Origin: Pollenia angustigena
Lineage: Eukaryota; Arthropoda; Insecta; Diptera; Polleniidae
Assembly: GCA_930367215.1 (NCBI GenBank)
Contig: OV884059.1
Location: forward strand, 21,848,945 to 21,912,944
Reading direction: 5' to 3'
DNA: 64,000 nt
The notes below the pieces were generated by a model. It saw nothing but the letters and a program-made list of their open reading frames with translations, did no database searches and was not told the origin of the DNA. This document shows, in pieces, positions 22,292-33,025 of the stretch. How positions within the stretch are numbered: position 1 is the first letter of the stretch; every line of letters starts with the position of its first letter. Position numbers and translations under genes: made by a program.

Positions 22292-22831
22292 TATTTAATG
22301 ATTTTAATGTTAATTCAAATTTATTTCTGCAATCTAAACTTGTTTTTTATTAGAAAATACAAAAAACTTTTTATTGAAAAACTATAAACAAAAAGTGCTA
22401 AATTTTTCTTATCTACTGCCTGCCAAGAAACTTTGAATAAGGTGGTGCTTGTTTAGCAAAAACTTTTGTAATATGTTATGTAGCTGTCAAGGCCACGGTT
22501 ATTATTTTTGTTATTTACGTTTTGCAATAGGAAAAAAGATAGATTTTATATTTCTATGCGGCAACAAATAAGATAAAAAATATCAGCCAAGACAAATTCA
22601 TGGCAAATATGCATCCAAGATAGTTATTCTGACTAAATTTTATTCATGCACATATATGGATTTTCTCCATTAAACTGCATAGATAAAAAACGAACAGCTG
22701 GGCGGATACGTATACCTGTTTAGAGTTCACGGATTTCAGTTTCTTAAATCAGAGCTGTCACATTTTTCGTCATCGCCAAAATAATTTATCGAAAATCGCC
22801 AAATTTTATTTTTTTAGATTTATGTATCATA

Positions 22832-23293
22832 GCAGCCACACGATCAAGTTTTGCCTTTGAATTCCTTTCAATTGCAATGCACTCTCACTTTTTTACTAAG
22901 TGCCGGTTCACATACGTCAAGTTTGACTCGTCAAGTCTTGAGTTTTTAGGAGAGAAGGGAAAAGAGAATGCCATTTCTTTTCCCCTCTCTCCTAAAAGAT
23001 CAAGACTTGAAGAGTCAAACTTGACGTGTGTGAACCAGCACTAACACACTCACACTTTTTAAATTGACCACGAGATGGCTTTCAATTTCACCTTTCCATT
23101 TCTTTGGCAATTTTAGTTTCAATTTAACAGCTGATTAAATATTTGTCTTTATAAATTTTTTTTTAATGACAACTCGAAAGTAAATTGCTTTCAACTCGCG
23201 TGCAGCCTAGTCATAGCTGCCAATTTTTGCATATTTTGACAAACAGTATATGTATGTAAAAGACTATCAAGAAAATCTTGATCGTGTGGCTGC
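22832..23293. mobile_element. GCAGCCACACGATCAAG inverted-repeat element with nested MITE
   Basis: The left end GCAGCCACACGATCAAG (22832) is inverted at 23277-23293. The interior (TTTCAATTTCACCTTTCCAT, GACCACGAGATGGCTTT) matches a relative at 29755-30053. It is interrupted by the palindromic MITE at 22900-23041. No TSD identified. Confidence 0.7.
22900..23041. mobile_element. Palindromic miniature element, GTGCTGGTTCACAC family
   Basis: 142 bp with arms of about 65 bp. TSD TAA (22897-22899, 23042-23044). It sits inside the 22832-23293 element. Confidence 0.88.
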
Positions 23294-24235
23294 AATGTAT
23301 GTTAAAAAATCGCAAACCAGGAGTTATATAAAAAAGTATGCAAGAATAATTTTACCTTTAATTAACATTTTCTATAGCGGTTTTATTCTTGGTAGTAAAG
23401 TACCCTTGTAGACCTTATTAATCCTATTTATGTATTTATATTTGCATTTATTTATTTTTATTTTTTATTATGATAACATCTTCTATATATAAATCGGCTA
23501 AGGCAAAAGAGTTAAGAACACTTTCCTCCTCTGTATGTCAACCGATTTAAACAAAATATACACCATTTAAGAGGTATTTACTCAAAGAAGTGCACAATGT
23601 ATATTTTATTAAAATCTGTTCAATAATTTCAGAGTTGTAAGTGTTCAAAATTGTTACTAACACAAATGCAAAATAAATAAATAAAAATTTATTTTCAATT
23701 ATCAAATAATAAAAAGTTAGGGTGATCGATTATTCGACATTTTTCTGAAACCGGTTTTCGAATATTTTGACTATATAAATCAGACCAGGCAAAACAGTTA
23801 AGAACGCTTTCTTCCTTTGTTTGTCAACCGAACCTGTATGGGGAGAAAAAAGGGGAAATATGGGAAACTAAATTTCTTTTTTTTTTACTTTTCTGTGCTT
23901 CATGTGATAATTTTTAAATTTTCTATAATATAGAACTTAGTAACATAATATTATAGGTGTAGGATCCTGATTGAGTGATAACCTATAAGATAAAAAATGC
24001 TGGTATTTTTTGTTTTTCATCTGGAATTTTTTGAATTTTCGTTAATATTCGACCTATAAAGATAAACTTGTACATTAAACTGGGTGAATAAGAACATGTA
24101 AGGGGATCTTTTTGGTACTTTTTCGTTCTACATCTGATACTTTGATTAATTTTCGTTAGTATTAGACATAGAAACATAAAATTAAACGTGCAACGTCCTG
24201 AGTGGATGACGATGTTGAAGTTGAAATTAGAAGAT
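23294..24235. other. Degenerate repeat region, no gene
   Basis: Two diverged copies of ATATAAATC..AC.CAGGCAAAA with GAGTTAAGAAC and TTTGTCAACCGA motifs (about 23490 and 23785), then several decayed units with TTTTCGTTA.TATT and GACCTATAAA motifs. Probably an old dispersed repeat; no coding sequence recognised. Confidence 0.4.
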
Positions 24236-24835
24236 CTTTTTTTTGTATTTTTTGCTAACCTGGAGTGCACCGTGGAGATTTTTTTTTTCAAGATGCTAAA
24301 AAAAAAATCTTTCTGCACCACTGCTCGCCAAATGTGGACCAAAAGGTTCTGAATGCGTGGCTTATCCAAATACACCCGAACACAAATCCACAGAATCCGA
24401 TACGCGACACCATATCTCAGAATCACCACTACTTGAAAATAGCTTAGATGGATCGCAGCAACAACAACATATTGAGAAATTTGTTTACAACGTCAATAAA
24501 CATCAAAGCGCATCAACACCAGACGAAGGACCGCACTTTTCCATAAAGGGGGGAGGGATGTTGAGAGTCACCCTCGTATATAATAAGTATGACATTATTT
24601 AGTATTAAGTAATAAAAAAAAAAAAAATAGATTGACTCAATTATACGAGTCAGCACTTTAGACACTTGCTGACTTTAGTACAGTCAGCATTTTAATTATA
24701 AGAACTAGGTATAAATAGCGGGTAAGAATAATTTTAAGTTGAGTTGTAATAAGCAAGCAAATAAACATCTACCTGCGATCTCCACGGAGCACTCCAGGTT
24801 AACAAAAAATACAAAAAAAAAAGATCTTTTAATTT
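24236..24835. repeat. 600-bp segment bounded by about 50-bp inverted repeats
   Basis: AACCTGGAGTGC.CCGTGGAGAT (about 24257) and its inverse (24777-24800) continue outwards into AGATCTTTTTTTTTGTATTT and its inverse. It encloses the LTR-like sequence at 24559. The class of the bounding repeat is not clear. Confidence 0.5.
24559..24784 (+). mobile_element. LTR-retrotransposon remnant (polypurine tract + LTR)
   Basis: A purine tract AAAGGGGGGAGGGA (24545-24558) directly precedes TGTTGAGAGTCACC, the expected arrangement at a 3' LTR. TATAAATA at 24710 and AATAAA at 24760 give a promoter and poly(A) signal. The upstream sequence 24319-24540 is open for about 80 codons in two frames and may be a remnant of the internal region. 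The right boundary (a CA at about 24784) is approximate, and no second LTR is present. Confidence 0.45.
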
Positions 24836-24960
24836 CAACTACAACACAATATATAAAGGAGACTTTTTGATACTTTTTTGTTTTTCAATTGGTATTTTTT
24901 ATACTGAACTTACAAAACTAAATTACTCACGTAGAAGATTAAATATGAACCGGAGGTTGG

Positions 24961-25558
24961 TCGCCCGCCAAATCGATCCACTTTGAAGGAAAAAATAAAT
25001 GCTCGAAACAAATAAATTCATATATACTTAGATTAATTATGTTTTCTTCATATTTACAAAAAGAAAAAAATCATGGTCGAATTTTGACCATAAGGCGAAC
25101 ACTAGTGTAATATAAATCCTCCACGGCCAATATAAAACTATTACATACCATTTAAAATACCTACGATTTAAAACTTCGTAAGATATATAATACAAAATTA
25201 AAAATAAATAAACAATTTTTTTAAATGCTTTCTGCGTGAAATCCTATAGAGCATAGAATTCAAAAAATTAATTTAAAATTCGTGTTACCTTTTTGGTTTC
25301 ACAAATATCAAAATTTGTTGATACTTTTTGTTTTAAAACACAATGTTTCTTCGTGTGAAGCGATGTTGGCTGTTTTGTTCTTTCTCATTTTGCTGCGTGC
25401 GTTGTTTTGAATTTATCGGATAAAAAAACAAAAAAGGAACTAATTGCGAACATTGAAAACCATGAAAATTAGAGAAATGGGGCCGTGTTCACATCTGTGT
25501 AATTTTATTACTATTTATATCTAATTATAGGATATGTGTTATGCCTTGGGAGCGAGTA
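24961..25558. other. No feature seen
   Basis: AT-rich sequence without long ORF, terminal repeats or RNA-like structure that I can support. Confidence 0.4.
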
Positions 25559-25561
25559 TAA

Positions 25562-25895
25562 AGGCCCAAATACATTGATCAAAATACTCATGAAGCATTG
25601 TCTGGGTTCACACCTTGAAAGTTTTCTTTCAGAAAGTCTGAGTTTATAGGTGAGAGAGGAGAAAAGAAAATCATCTTCCCCTCTCACCAATAAACTCAGA
25701 CTTTCTGAAAGAAAACTTTCATAGTGTGATCCCAGACATTGTGGTAGTATTAGTGAAAATGTGTTTGTATGTGTCACACCGACGATGCTGGATGGAAAAT
25801 CAAAAAATTTAGATATGACGGCGAATATTACGTCAAGCACACGTACACGATGAATTCGCCGGCTGGACAAGCATTTGACAAGTGTATTTGGGCCT
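25562..25895. mobile_element. GGCCCAAATACA miniature element with nested MITE
   Basis: AGGCCCAAATACA at 25562 and TGTATTTGGGCCT ending at 25895, with TSD TAA (25559-25561, 25896-25898). Split at 25597 by a second miniature element. Other copies: 7885-8077 (inverse) and 7391-7503 (fragment). Confidence 0.85.
25600..25737. mobile_element. Palindromic miniature element, GTCTGGGTTCACAC subfamily
   Basis: 138 bp, almost wholly palindromic. TSD ATT (25597-25599, 25738-25740). Ends are related to the GTGCTGGTTCACAC family; the closest relative is 55900-56041. Confidence 0.85.
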
Positions 25896-26024
25896 TAAGG
25901 TTATATAATTAGACAAGATATAGATAAATAAAATTATATATATATACATATATACATATATGCATGTTATGCATTTTAACATAACATCTTGAGTTGAGGT
26001 AAGATAGCAAACCAGTTTAAAACA

Positions 26025-27272
26025 AGTTAGAGTGCTATATTCGGCTGTGCCGAATCTTTGATACCCTCCACCGACAGTTCGAATGTTTAAGGAGTAATAT
26101 CTGTATGATGTTATTATTATCTTAAACAGTGACGATTTGTTATTAATTATGGATTTAGGCGACTAATCTGTTTTCCGGTAGTAGGGTTTATATGGGGCCT
26201 AGGGTAAATTATGGACCGATCTTCACGAAATTTCACAGTCTTTTTCCCAGTTCTATAAAACTTTGATGTACCAAGTTTTGTTATAATAGCATTATTTTTT
26301 ACGAATTTAGGCGTACTAAACTGTTTTCCGGGAGTAGGGTTTATATGGGGCCCAGGGTAAATTATGGACCGATCTTCACGAAATTACACAGTTTTATTTC
26401 TTGTCCTATAAAACTTTGATGTACCAAATTTTGTTATGATAGCATTATTTTTTACGGATTTAGGCGTACTAAGTTGTTTTCCGGGAGTAAAGTTTATATG
26501 GGGCCTATGGTAAATTATGAACCGATCTTCACGAAATTTCAAAGATTTGTTTTTAGTTCTATAAAACTTTGATGTTCCAAATTTTGTTATGATAGCATTA
26601 TTTTTTACGTTTTTAGGCGTACTAAGTTGTTTTCCGGAAGTAGGTTTTATATGGGGCCTATGGTAAATTATGGACCGATCTTCACGAAACTTAACGGTTT
26701 AATTTCTAGTCCTATGTAACTGTGACTTGCCAAAATTTGTAATGATAGCATTGTTAGTTAGGGTTTTAGGCTTAATATACTGTTTTCCGGGAGTAGGGCT
26801 TATATGGGGCCTAGGGTAAATTATTGACGGATCTTCACGAAATTTCACAGCGTGATTTCCAGTTGAATAAAACGGATTGTTGCGAAATCTTATATCATTC
26901 AGTGCATTTTTCCACCATTTATGTTAGTTTTTGTAACAAAATTATCAATTTTTTTTAGGTGGTGGTTCCACATTTTGATTCATAGCTCAGATCCTATTGA
27001 ACCGATTTTGCTGAATTTCAATCCCAAACTGCTTAGGATAACTACAAGCAATTTGACACCAAGTTTGTTGATTTCTTTTGAGTTTTTCGAAAGTGAGCGT
27101 GTTTTCAACAGACGGACAGACAGACGGACATGGCTAAATCGACTTAAAATTACTCAAGGACCCAGAATATATATACTTTATAGGGTCTGAGATGAATAGT
27201 AAAAAAGTTTCACACGGAATGACAAACTGAATATACCCTCTTCACAACTAATTGTGGTGGAGGGTATAAAAA
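26025..27272 (+). repeat. DINE-1/INE-1-like repeat with internal tandem array
   Basis: Starts AGAGTGCTATATTCGGCTGT and ends in a GTGGAGGGTATAAAA hairpin partner. Near the end are GACGGACAGACAGACGGACA and AGAATATATATACTTTATAG, the conserved Drosophila INE-1-type block. The middle (26155-26860) contains five units of about 153 bp. The same start and end are seen at 35980-36932. Non-coding. Confidence 0.72.
26155..26860 (+). repeat. Five-copy tandem repeat, about 153-bp period
   Basis: TTTATATGGGGCC recurs at about 26188, 26340, 26494, 26646 and 26801, with AAATTATGGACCGATCTTCA following each time. Units are diverged by roughly 10-15% by eye. It lies inside the DINE-like element. Confidence 0.85.
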
Positions 27273-27944
27273 CTCTATAGAATATCATCATAATCGAATT
27301 ACAAAAAAAACCAAAATTGAAAAAGGGGTTCGTTTATAAAACTAAATTTTAAAAACGTAAACAAAAAGTTTTTTGAAAGAAAATTTGTATGATTGAAAAA
27401 ATTTTTCATTTTTTCTTCTTCAACTTTTAAAATTTTACTCAAGATGTTACGAAACGATACACATATGTATATAAGTATATAATAAATTCTTTTTGCCTTT
27501 TAATTTTTAATTACTTAGGTATTAAGACTGTGTAATATTTTTTTAATGGCCCACGTGGGCTTCGTATTACCGAACTGAAGAATAAATTAAAAAGTAAATT
27601 TAATAAATGTATTTAAAAATTTATCAGTATAAGTTTTTTCTTTTTTAATTCAATAACTTTTTCACTTTCATACAATATTTCATCCACTATAATTATTCCA
27701 GCTTTGTCACTAAGTTGCTTACACATTTTATAAACTTGACTTTGCTCCGTGTATATGTATTTGTAAAGCGGCTCATACACTTCAATTTTACGTATTGTAC
27801 AGTTATATCGCCATGTGTATGTGATATTGGAAGGTGGCACAATATATTGGCAACAACCAAAAGAATTTTGATTTTTATTGCGCAACGAAAGAAATGTAAA
27901 ATGTGTTGGCAACATTGTACAAAGCTGATTATGTTATTCCTTTA

Positions 27945-28085
27945 CATAGCGTCTTCACCTGACAGTTTTTTGTCATACCAAACGTCAAAGTCTATATAAA
28001 AAAACTCGAAAATTTTTGTCAGCGTTTTTTTAATATAAAGTTTGACGTTTGGTATGACAAAAAATTGTCAGGTGAAGACGCTATG
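27945..28085. mobile_element. Palindromic miniature element, CATAGCGTCTTCACC family, copy 1
   Basis: About 55-bp inverted ends (CATAGCGTCTTCACCTGACA). TSD TTA at 27942-27944 and 28086-28088. Highly similar to 29047-29174. Confidence 0.9.
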
Positions 28086-28182
28086 TTAGGTATCTTCAAC
28101 TTCTATTAAATTAATTAAACCATTTTGCGACTTATTTTATAATATAGCTAAAAATGGAAATAGTATGGCGAATATTATTAAC

Positions 28183-28734
28183 AATAATATTAAGTTAAAA
28201 TGCTTAAGCTCGAGGTCAGTTGTATGTAAAATTTTTCTTTTTTTTTTTGATATTTCGATATTCTTTGAATATCATCATCAGGGAATGTTTACTAAAATTT
28301 TGAACAATAACATTACATTCAGCCATGTCACAGAGTACAATTCCGTTCGGAAACGGAATACATTCCGTATTTTGGTGCTTCAGAAAATGAAGAAAAAATG
28401 TTTCGGAATGAACCCATTTTTGTTTTCATGAACGGTATGGGAGTTGTCTGTATCTGAAAGGCCATAAAACTATCAAAATACACTTTCCATCAACAAACAA
28501 ATATGTTTTCTTCAATTCCGAACGGAATCATTCCGAACGGAATTGTACTCTGTGACATGGCCCATTGTTTCTATTTTTATTGTATGCTTTGTATTTTTTA
28601 ATATTTAATCTGTTTAATACTGAGTATTTATGTATTGATTTGTTATTCTAAAGAATATCGAAATATCGTAAAAAAATAAAGACAAATTTTACATACAACT
28701 GACCTCGAGCTTTAGCATTTTAGCTTAATATTGA
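28183..28734. mobile_element. Inverted-repeat element (CTCGAGGTCAGTTGTATG arms)
   Basis: About 85-bp arms at 28183-28268 and 28645-28734 are inverted copies. The interior is occupied by a second inverted-repeat element (28322-28561). No TSD found. Confidence 0.75.
28322..28561. mobile_element. Nested inverted-repeat element (GCCATGTCACAGAG ends)
   Basis: GCCATGTCACAGAGTACAAT at 28322 and its inverse ending at 28561. CCGTTCGGAA/TTCCGAACGG continues the arms. Non-coding. Confidence 0.8.
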
Positions 28735-28863
28735 ATTTTAAAGGTCGAATAAAAATACAACTTAAGAAAAATTACAATAATATTGCAAGTGTATGGGCCG
28801 CTTAAAGTTAAGTAGTACTTCTGTTTGATGTTTCGCTGTTAATGTCATCGTCTGTGATAAAAA

Positions 28864-29437
28864 CCAAGGCGAATTTATAAAGGTGACCGCATCATGAGAT
28901 AGTGTTATGCTAGCTATCCCTTTTTATTGAAAAATACTATGTATTTTGTTGTTGTAAAAAGTTAGAGTGAATGTCAAAAATATTTGTTTAAAATATAAAA
29001 AAGGAAATTTGTTTGTTAGTTAAATTGTGGCTCCACTTATTCCTTACATAGCGTCTTCACCTGACAATTTTTCTATAGTCTATATAAAAAAAACTCGAAA
29101 ATTTTTGTCAGCGTTTTTTTAATATGAAGTTTGACGTTTGGTATGACAAAAAATTGTCAGGTGAAGACGCTATGTTACGCATTTTAATTCCTTGTGTTTA
29201 TATTTTTTCACTTTTGTGGCTCCACTTATTCCTTACGCATTTTTAATTTCTTGTGTTTATATTTTTTCACTGTTTTTGTTTTATATAATTTAAATAAGTT
29301 TTTTTTCAACTATTTAAATTTTATTGAATTTTAAATTTGAATTAATTTTTTCACAAAATGTAAACAAAGCTTGACATTCAGTATACACACAAAAAAATAA
29401 ACAGATGACTGGATGTCACCTTTATGAATTCGCCTTG
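28864..29437. mobile_element. hAT-type miniature element, family A, with nested MITE
   Basis: CAAGGCGAATTTATAAAGG...CACCTTTATGAATTCGCCTTG, as at 2009-2436. The flanking 8-mers are similar but not identical (GATAAAAC, GTAAAAAC). Interrupted by 29047-29174. A short internal repeat (TGTGGCTCCACTTATTCC) follows the insertion. Confidence 0.82.
29047..29174. mobile_element. Palindromic miniature element, CATAGCGTCTTCACC family, copy 2
   Basis: TSD TTA (29044-29046, 29175-29177). The uninterrupted sibling sequences at 30-45, 2213-2226 and 29228-29241 show the empty site. Confidence 0.92.
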
Positions 29438-29460
29438 GTAAAAACTGAAACATAGGTAAT

Positions 29461-29741
29461 CAAGGCGAATTCAACAAGGTAAACTCAACTCGTCAGCCGT
29501 TCATCAGCTGTCTCCACGGCGAATAAAAAAAAAATAGGGAAACGTCAAAATATAATTTTGTTTATGTTTTGCGCCAAAATAACCGAAAAAATTTCTTAGA
29601 AAAACTGCGAATAATTAAAGTGAATTTAATAATCTCTTTTATTACCCAAACAAAATTTTTATTTTGCTTTATTAAATTGCAAAAAATACATGGGGCTTTT
29701 TGTAGTTGTAGAGTTGCACTTACCTTGTTAAATTCGCCTTG
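29461..29741. mobile_element. hAT-type miniature element, family B, complete
   Basis: CAAGGCGAATTCAACAAGG...CCTTGTTAAATTCGCCTTG. Flanks TAGGTAAT and ATAGGTTA share a shifted ATAGGTA, a slightly degraded 8-bp TSD. Begins 23 bp after the family A copy ends. Confidence 0.82.
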
Positions 29742-29754
29742 ATAGGTTACCCTG

Positions 29755-30053
29755 CGGCCACACGTTCAAGTTGTTCTTGCTAGTCTTTTACATAAACTGC
29801 TTGTCAAAATTTACATTAATTGAAAGCTGTGACGTAGGCTGCACTCAATTTGTAAGCAATTTACTTCCAAGATGTCAACAACAACGGAGACAAACTTGTA
29901 CTCAGCTGTTAAATTGAAAGTAAATTGCCAAACAAATGGAAAGGTGAAATTAAAAGCCATCTCGTGGTCAATTTAAAAAGTGTGATTAGTAAAAAACTGA
30001 GAGTGTATTGCAAATTGAAAGGAATTGAAAGGCAAAACTTGATCGTGTGGCCA
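29755..30053. mobile_element. CGGCCACACG inverted-repeat element
   Basis: GCGGCCACACGTTCAAG at the left and CTTGATCGTGTGGCC at the right. The interior matches parts of 22832-23293 in inverse order. No TSD found. Confidence 0.65.
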
Positions 30054-30168
30054 CCAAGTAATAATACATGTTGTAACTAACGTTGTCTCGTCTATGGGCG
30101 CCGTAAAATCGTATTAATTAAAACAGAGTTGCACACTTAACACTGAAGGCGAAAACCGCTTATATATA

Positions 30169-30331
30169 CACAGCGTTTACATTTGCCAGTACTGGCAAGA
30201 CAGTAAGCATATACATATTAGTTGGCAAAACAATGCAAAAACAAAATAGCTGTAAAAGTGTATATGTATTAGTGAAAAAGTTTGAATGAATTGCTACTGT
30301 CTTGCCAGTACTGGCAAATGTAAACGCTGTG
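30169..30331. mobile_element. Palindromic miniature element, CAGCGTTTACATTTGCC family, copy 2
   Basis: Terminal arms of about 35 bp with GCCAGTACTGGCAAGACAGT, as at 7504 and 30811. Flanks ATA and TTA are similar but not identical. Confidence 0.82.
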
Positions 30332-30349
30332 TTATTCTACTAGTGTGGC

Positions 30350-30372
30350 CAAGGCGAATTTAATTCGCCTTG
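30350..30372. mobile_element. Minimal 23-bp hAT-type element
   Basis: The 11-bp terminus CAAGGCGAATT, one T, and then the exact inverse of the terminus: two element ends with no interior. A perfect 8-bp TSD AGTGTGGC lies at 30342-30349 and 30373-30380. The same termini define families A-D in this window. Confidence 0.88.
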
Positions 30373-30810
30373 AGTGTGGCTATATTGCAGTATTTTTAAC
30401 GTTTTTAAATAAATATTTTTAAATTTAGGATTTGTGTGATCAGTTAATTGAATGTTGGAAAAAGTAATTATGTATTATTAATAAAACCAGTCTTTATTAG
30501 CGTGATTTGCTATGTGAAAATAAGTCAGAAAATTTAATGTACATATTACTTTTTTAAAATATATCTTTTATTTATAATACTTTTTCCAATAAACTTAGGG
30601 TTCTAAATCACTATGAAGCTCATATACATATATCGAAATCTAAAAGTTCATCTTATACCATTTATTATCAAACTGTTAAAAGCTTTACATTCACCCAATT
30701 TTATTAAATAACTAATTTAAGTGTTATTGGAATTTTGGTTGTGTTAAACTTTTTGATCTATGGCAACACCACACATAGTTGGTTTGACTTATAACTTGTG
30801 GTTTGACTTA

Positions 30811-30973
30811 CACAGCGTTTACATTTGCCAGTACTGGCAAGACAGTAATCATATACATATTAGTTGGCAAAATAATGCAAAAACAAAATAGCTATAAAAG
30901 TGTTTATGTATTAGTGAAAAAGTTTGAATGAACTGCTACTGTCTTGCCAGTACTGGCAAATGTAAACGCTATG
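30811..30973. mobile_element. Palindromic miniature element, CAGCGTTTACATTTGCC family, copy 3
   Basis: CACAGCG...CGCTATG with a perfect 3-bp TSD TTA (30808-30810, 30974-30976). Differs from copy 2 by only a few bases. Confidence 0.88.
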
Positions 30974-30999
30974 TTAAATTTTAGTATAAACTTGAATTT

Positions 31000-31600
31000 A
31001 CGCGCAATTTTCCATTTTTATTAGCCTGTGAAAAAGTGAAATTTGTGCTTCGCAAAAAATAATTTGGAAGTGATTTAACTAAGTTGAAAAAATATCTTGT
31101 AAGTAACTTAACCTCTCACTTAAACACTGCCACAAGCCGATTTTCTTCAAGTTGTCGATTTTTAAAGAAATCAAGTGAAATAGTGGATCAATTTTGTAGT
31201 TCATAACAAAAGTTATAACTGGAAAATATTTGAGATTTAGAAAATACGTAACTAGATATTTTGAAGGAAATAAAAATATACTTTTATAAGTCCAATACCC
31301 TTAGTATAACAAACTAGTTTTGTCGGTGGCTTCGTTCGCGAGGAAAATCCTCCTAAGGAAATATATAACGGTTGAAACTATTAGCAATTTGGTTGATCAA
31401 AATGCGTACTTCCTGATTACTATAGGTATACATACTTATGTTCATATGTAAGTTTTAAGGAAAGCAATTTTTTTAAATATTTTATTTGGTGGTATGTATT
31501 GTATTTTTGAGTCTACCATTTATTTTGTACCAATCCGTGGATTTGCTGTGTTGTGTACTATACTTCGAATATATTTGAGTTATAACGTCAAGGGTTAGCA
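31000..31600. other. No feature seen
   Basis: AT-rich unique-looking sequence without supported ORF or repeat. Confidence 0.35.
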
Positions 31601-31605
31601 AAACT

Positions 31606-32080
31606 ATGGCAAGATCAGGTCAAATTTCGCACCTTACATTAGGTTTAAGGATATTCTCCGTTTCCAAATATTTTCGGAGGAGATCGGCAAATCGTCTAGC
31701 GAAAACGTCACCCTTTCAAACTATATGTTTACAATCGCGCATTACTTTGGCTGCATTACTCTGTTTTAAAATGTTGCAGATCGAAGTTTCGACATTAGTA
31801 GGGTTTACCGAATCTTGACGGTGCGAAGGCAAAGGCGATTCCACGCTTAACACTTACTTTTGCTAATAGTAAATGCCCTTTCTAATAGTAGTCCACTTTC
31901 TTTCTCTATACTGACAAGAATGTGCTGATCTATGTAATTTTGTTCATTCGTCCGTAACTCTTCTTTAGATTTCACCAATTTTCTTAGATCACTAATGCCA
32001 AACTTGGTCTCCCTCAGACATTCTCGATTGACAAAATTTGCTAGAGATCTTTTTGGTAAGAGCAATTCGTATTGTCTCAA
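31606..32080 (-). pseudogene. Decayed coding-like sequence, family not recognised
   Basis: On the minus strand an open stretch (32080-31847) reads LRQYELLLPKRSLANFVNRECL...TNEQNYIDQHILVSIEKESG and runs into AAAAGTAAGTG, a good splice donor. Downstream (31800-31610) more protein-like pieces (NVETSICNILKQSNAAKVMRDCKH, FARRFADLLRKYLETENILKPN) appear in different frames separated by stops. This looks like a frameshifted gene or transposon ORF. I cannot name the family. Confidence 0.35.
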
Positions 32081-32461
32081 GTTTTGTCCTGCAAGTCTTC
32101 AAAAGATGTCAGCTCGATAACCTCATGTAGCAGCAGGGGCAAATGGTTAAATTCCGTGTTGTTAGGATGAGTGGTATAGACACTGCCCAGAACGTTATCT
32201 TTTATCACTCTAAGCAAAATGAGCAAATGAACGCAAAAAAATGATTTCCCTAGGAATGAGACCTATCTATTTATTTTTCACCCACGTAAATACCAAAATT
32301 ATAAAATTCATCTAAAACTCTGAAAATAAATTTTACCTGTACTCTGTATTACGATTCGGACTGTTTGCTTTGATATATACTTTATCGAAATAAATAATTA
32401 CTTTCAAAACAGGAACTCTTTATTATGAATAATAACGTTTCATAAAAGTTGCCATCTATAT

Positions 32462-32715
32462 ATCGAGCACTTACCGCAAAAAAAGCTTAAGCGGCAAAAA
32501 CACAATATTACAGGAGGTTCTATTCTATTTAAAAAAAATTTTGTATGTAGGTTGCCGCTTAAGCTAGAATTGTTTTTGCTATAAAATAGCAACGGTACCT
32601 TATGTGACCATGACATGTTAGAATATGATGCAAGTGCTGCCATTAAATTCATTTACTAAAAGAACGAAAATTGAAAATGATGTCGTTTAAGTTATTTTTG
32701 CGGTAAGGGCTCGAT
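32462..32715. mobile_element. Inverted-repeat element (CTTACCGCAAAAA ends)
   Basis: ATCGAGC..TTACCGCAAAAA and the inverse at 32695-32715; inner pair GCTTAAGCGGCAA/TTGCCGCTTAAGC. 254 bp, non-coding. Confidence 0.7.
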
Positions 32716-32900
32716 GTATGTTTTATGCATCCTTTGTTCGTTATGTTATAAATCGAGAACCACTCAAATTATTTACAAGCCAATACATGCGTTGAAAAGG
32801 TCTACTTTCACTGATTGTTAAAAAAATACATCACGAGGGGAGGTAGTGAAACCATCAAAAAGATTCCGAAACTATCTAACAGATTTTAATGAAATTTATT

Positions 32901-33025
32901 AGCCCAATTATGAACAAAAATTCCCCGGGAGTTTTTTCCCTTTTCCCATTTTTACAATTGAATTAACATAGGAAAAATGGGAGAAGGGAGAAAACTCCCC
33001 GGGAATTTTTATTCATAATTGGGCT
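32901..33025. mobile_element. Palindromic miniature element (AGCCCAATTATGAA ends)
   Basis: 125 bp. The arms include AAAATTCCCCGGGAGTTTT and its inverse. No convincing TSD. Confidence 0.75.
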
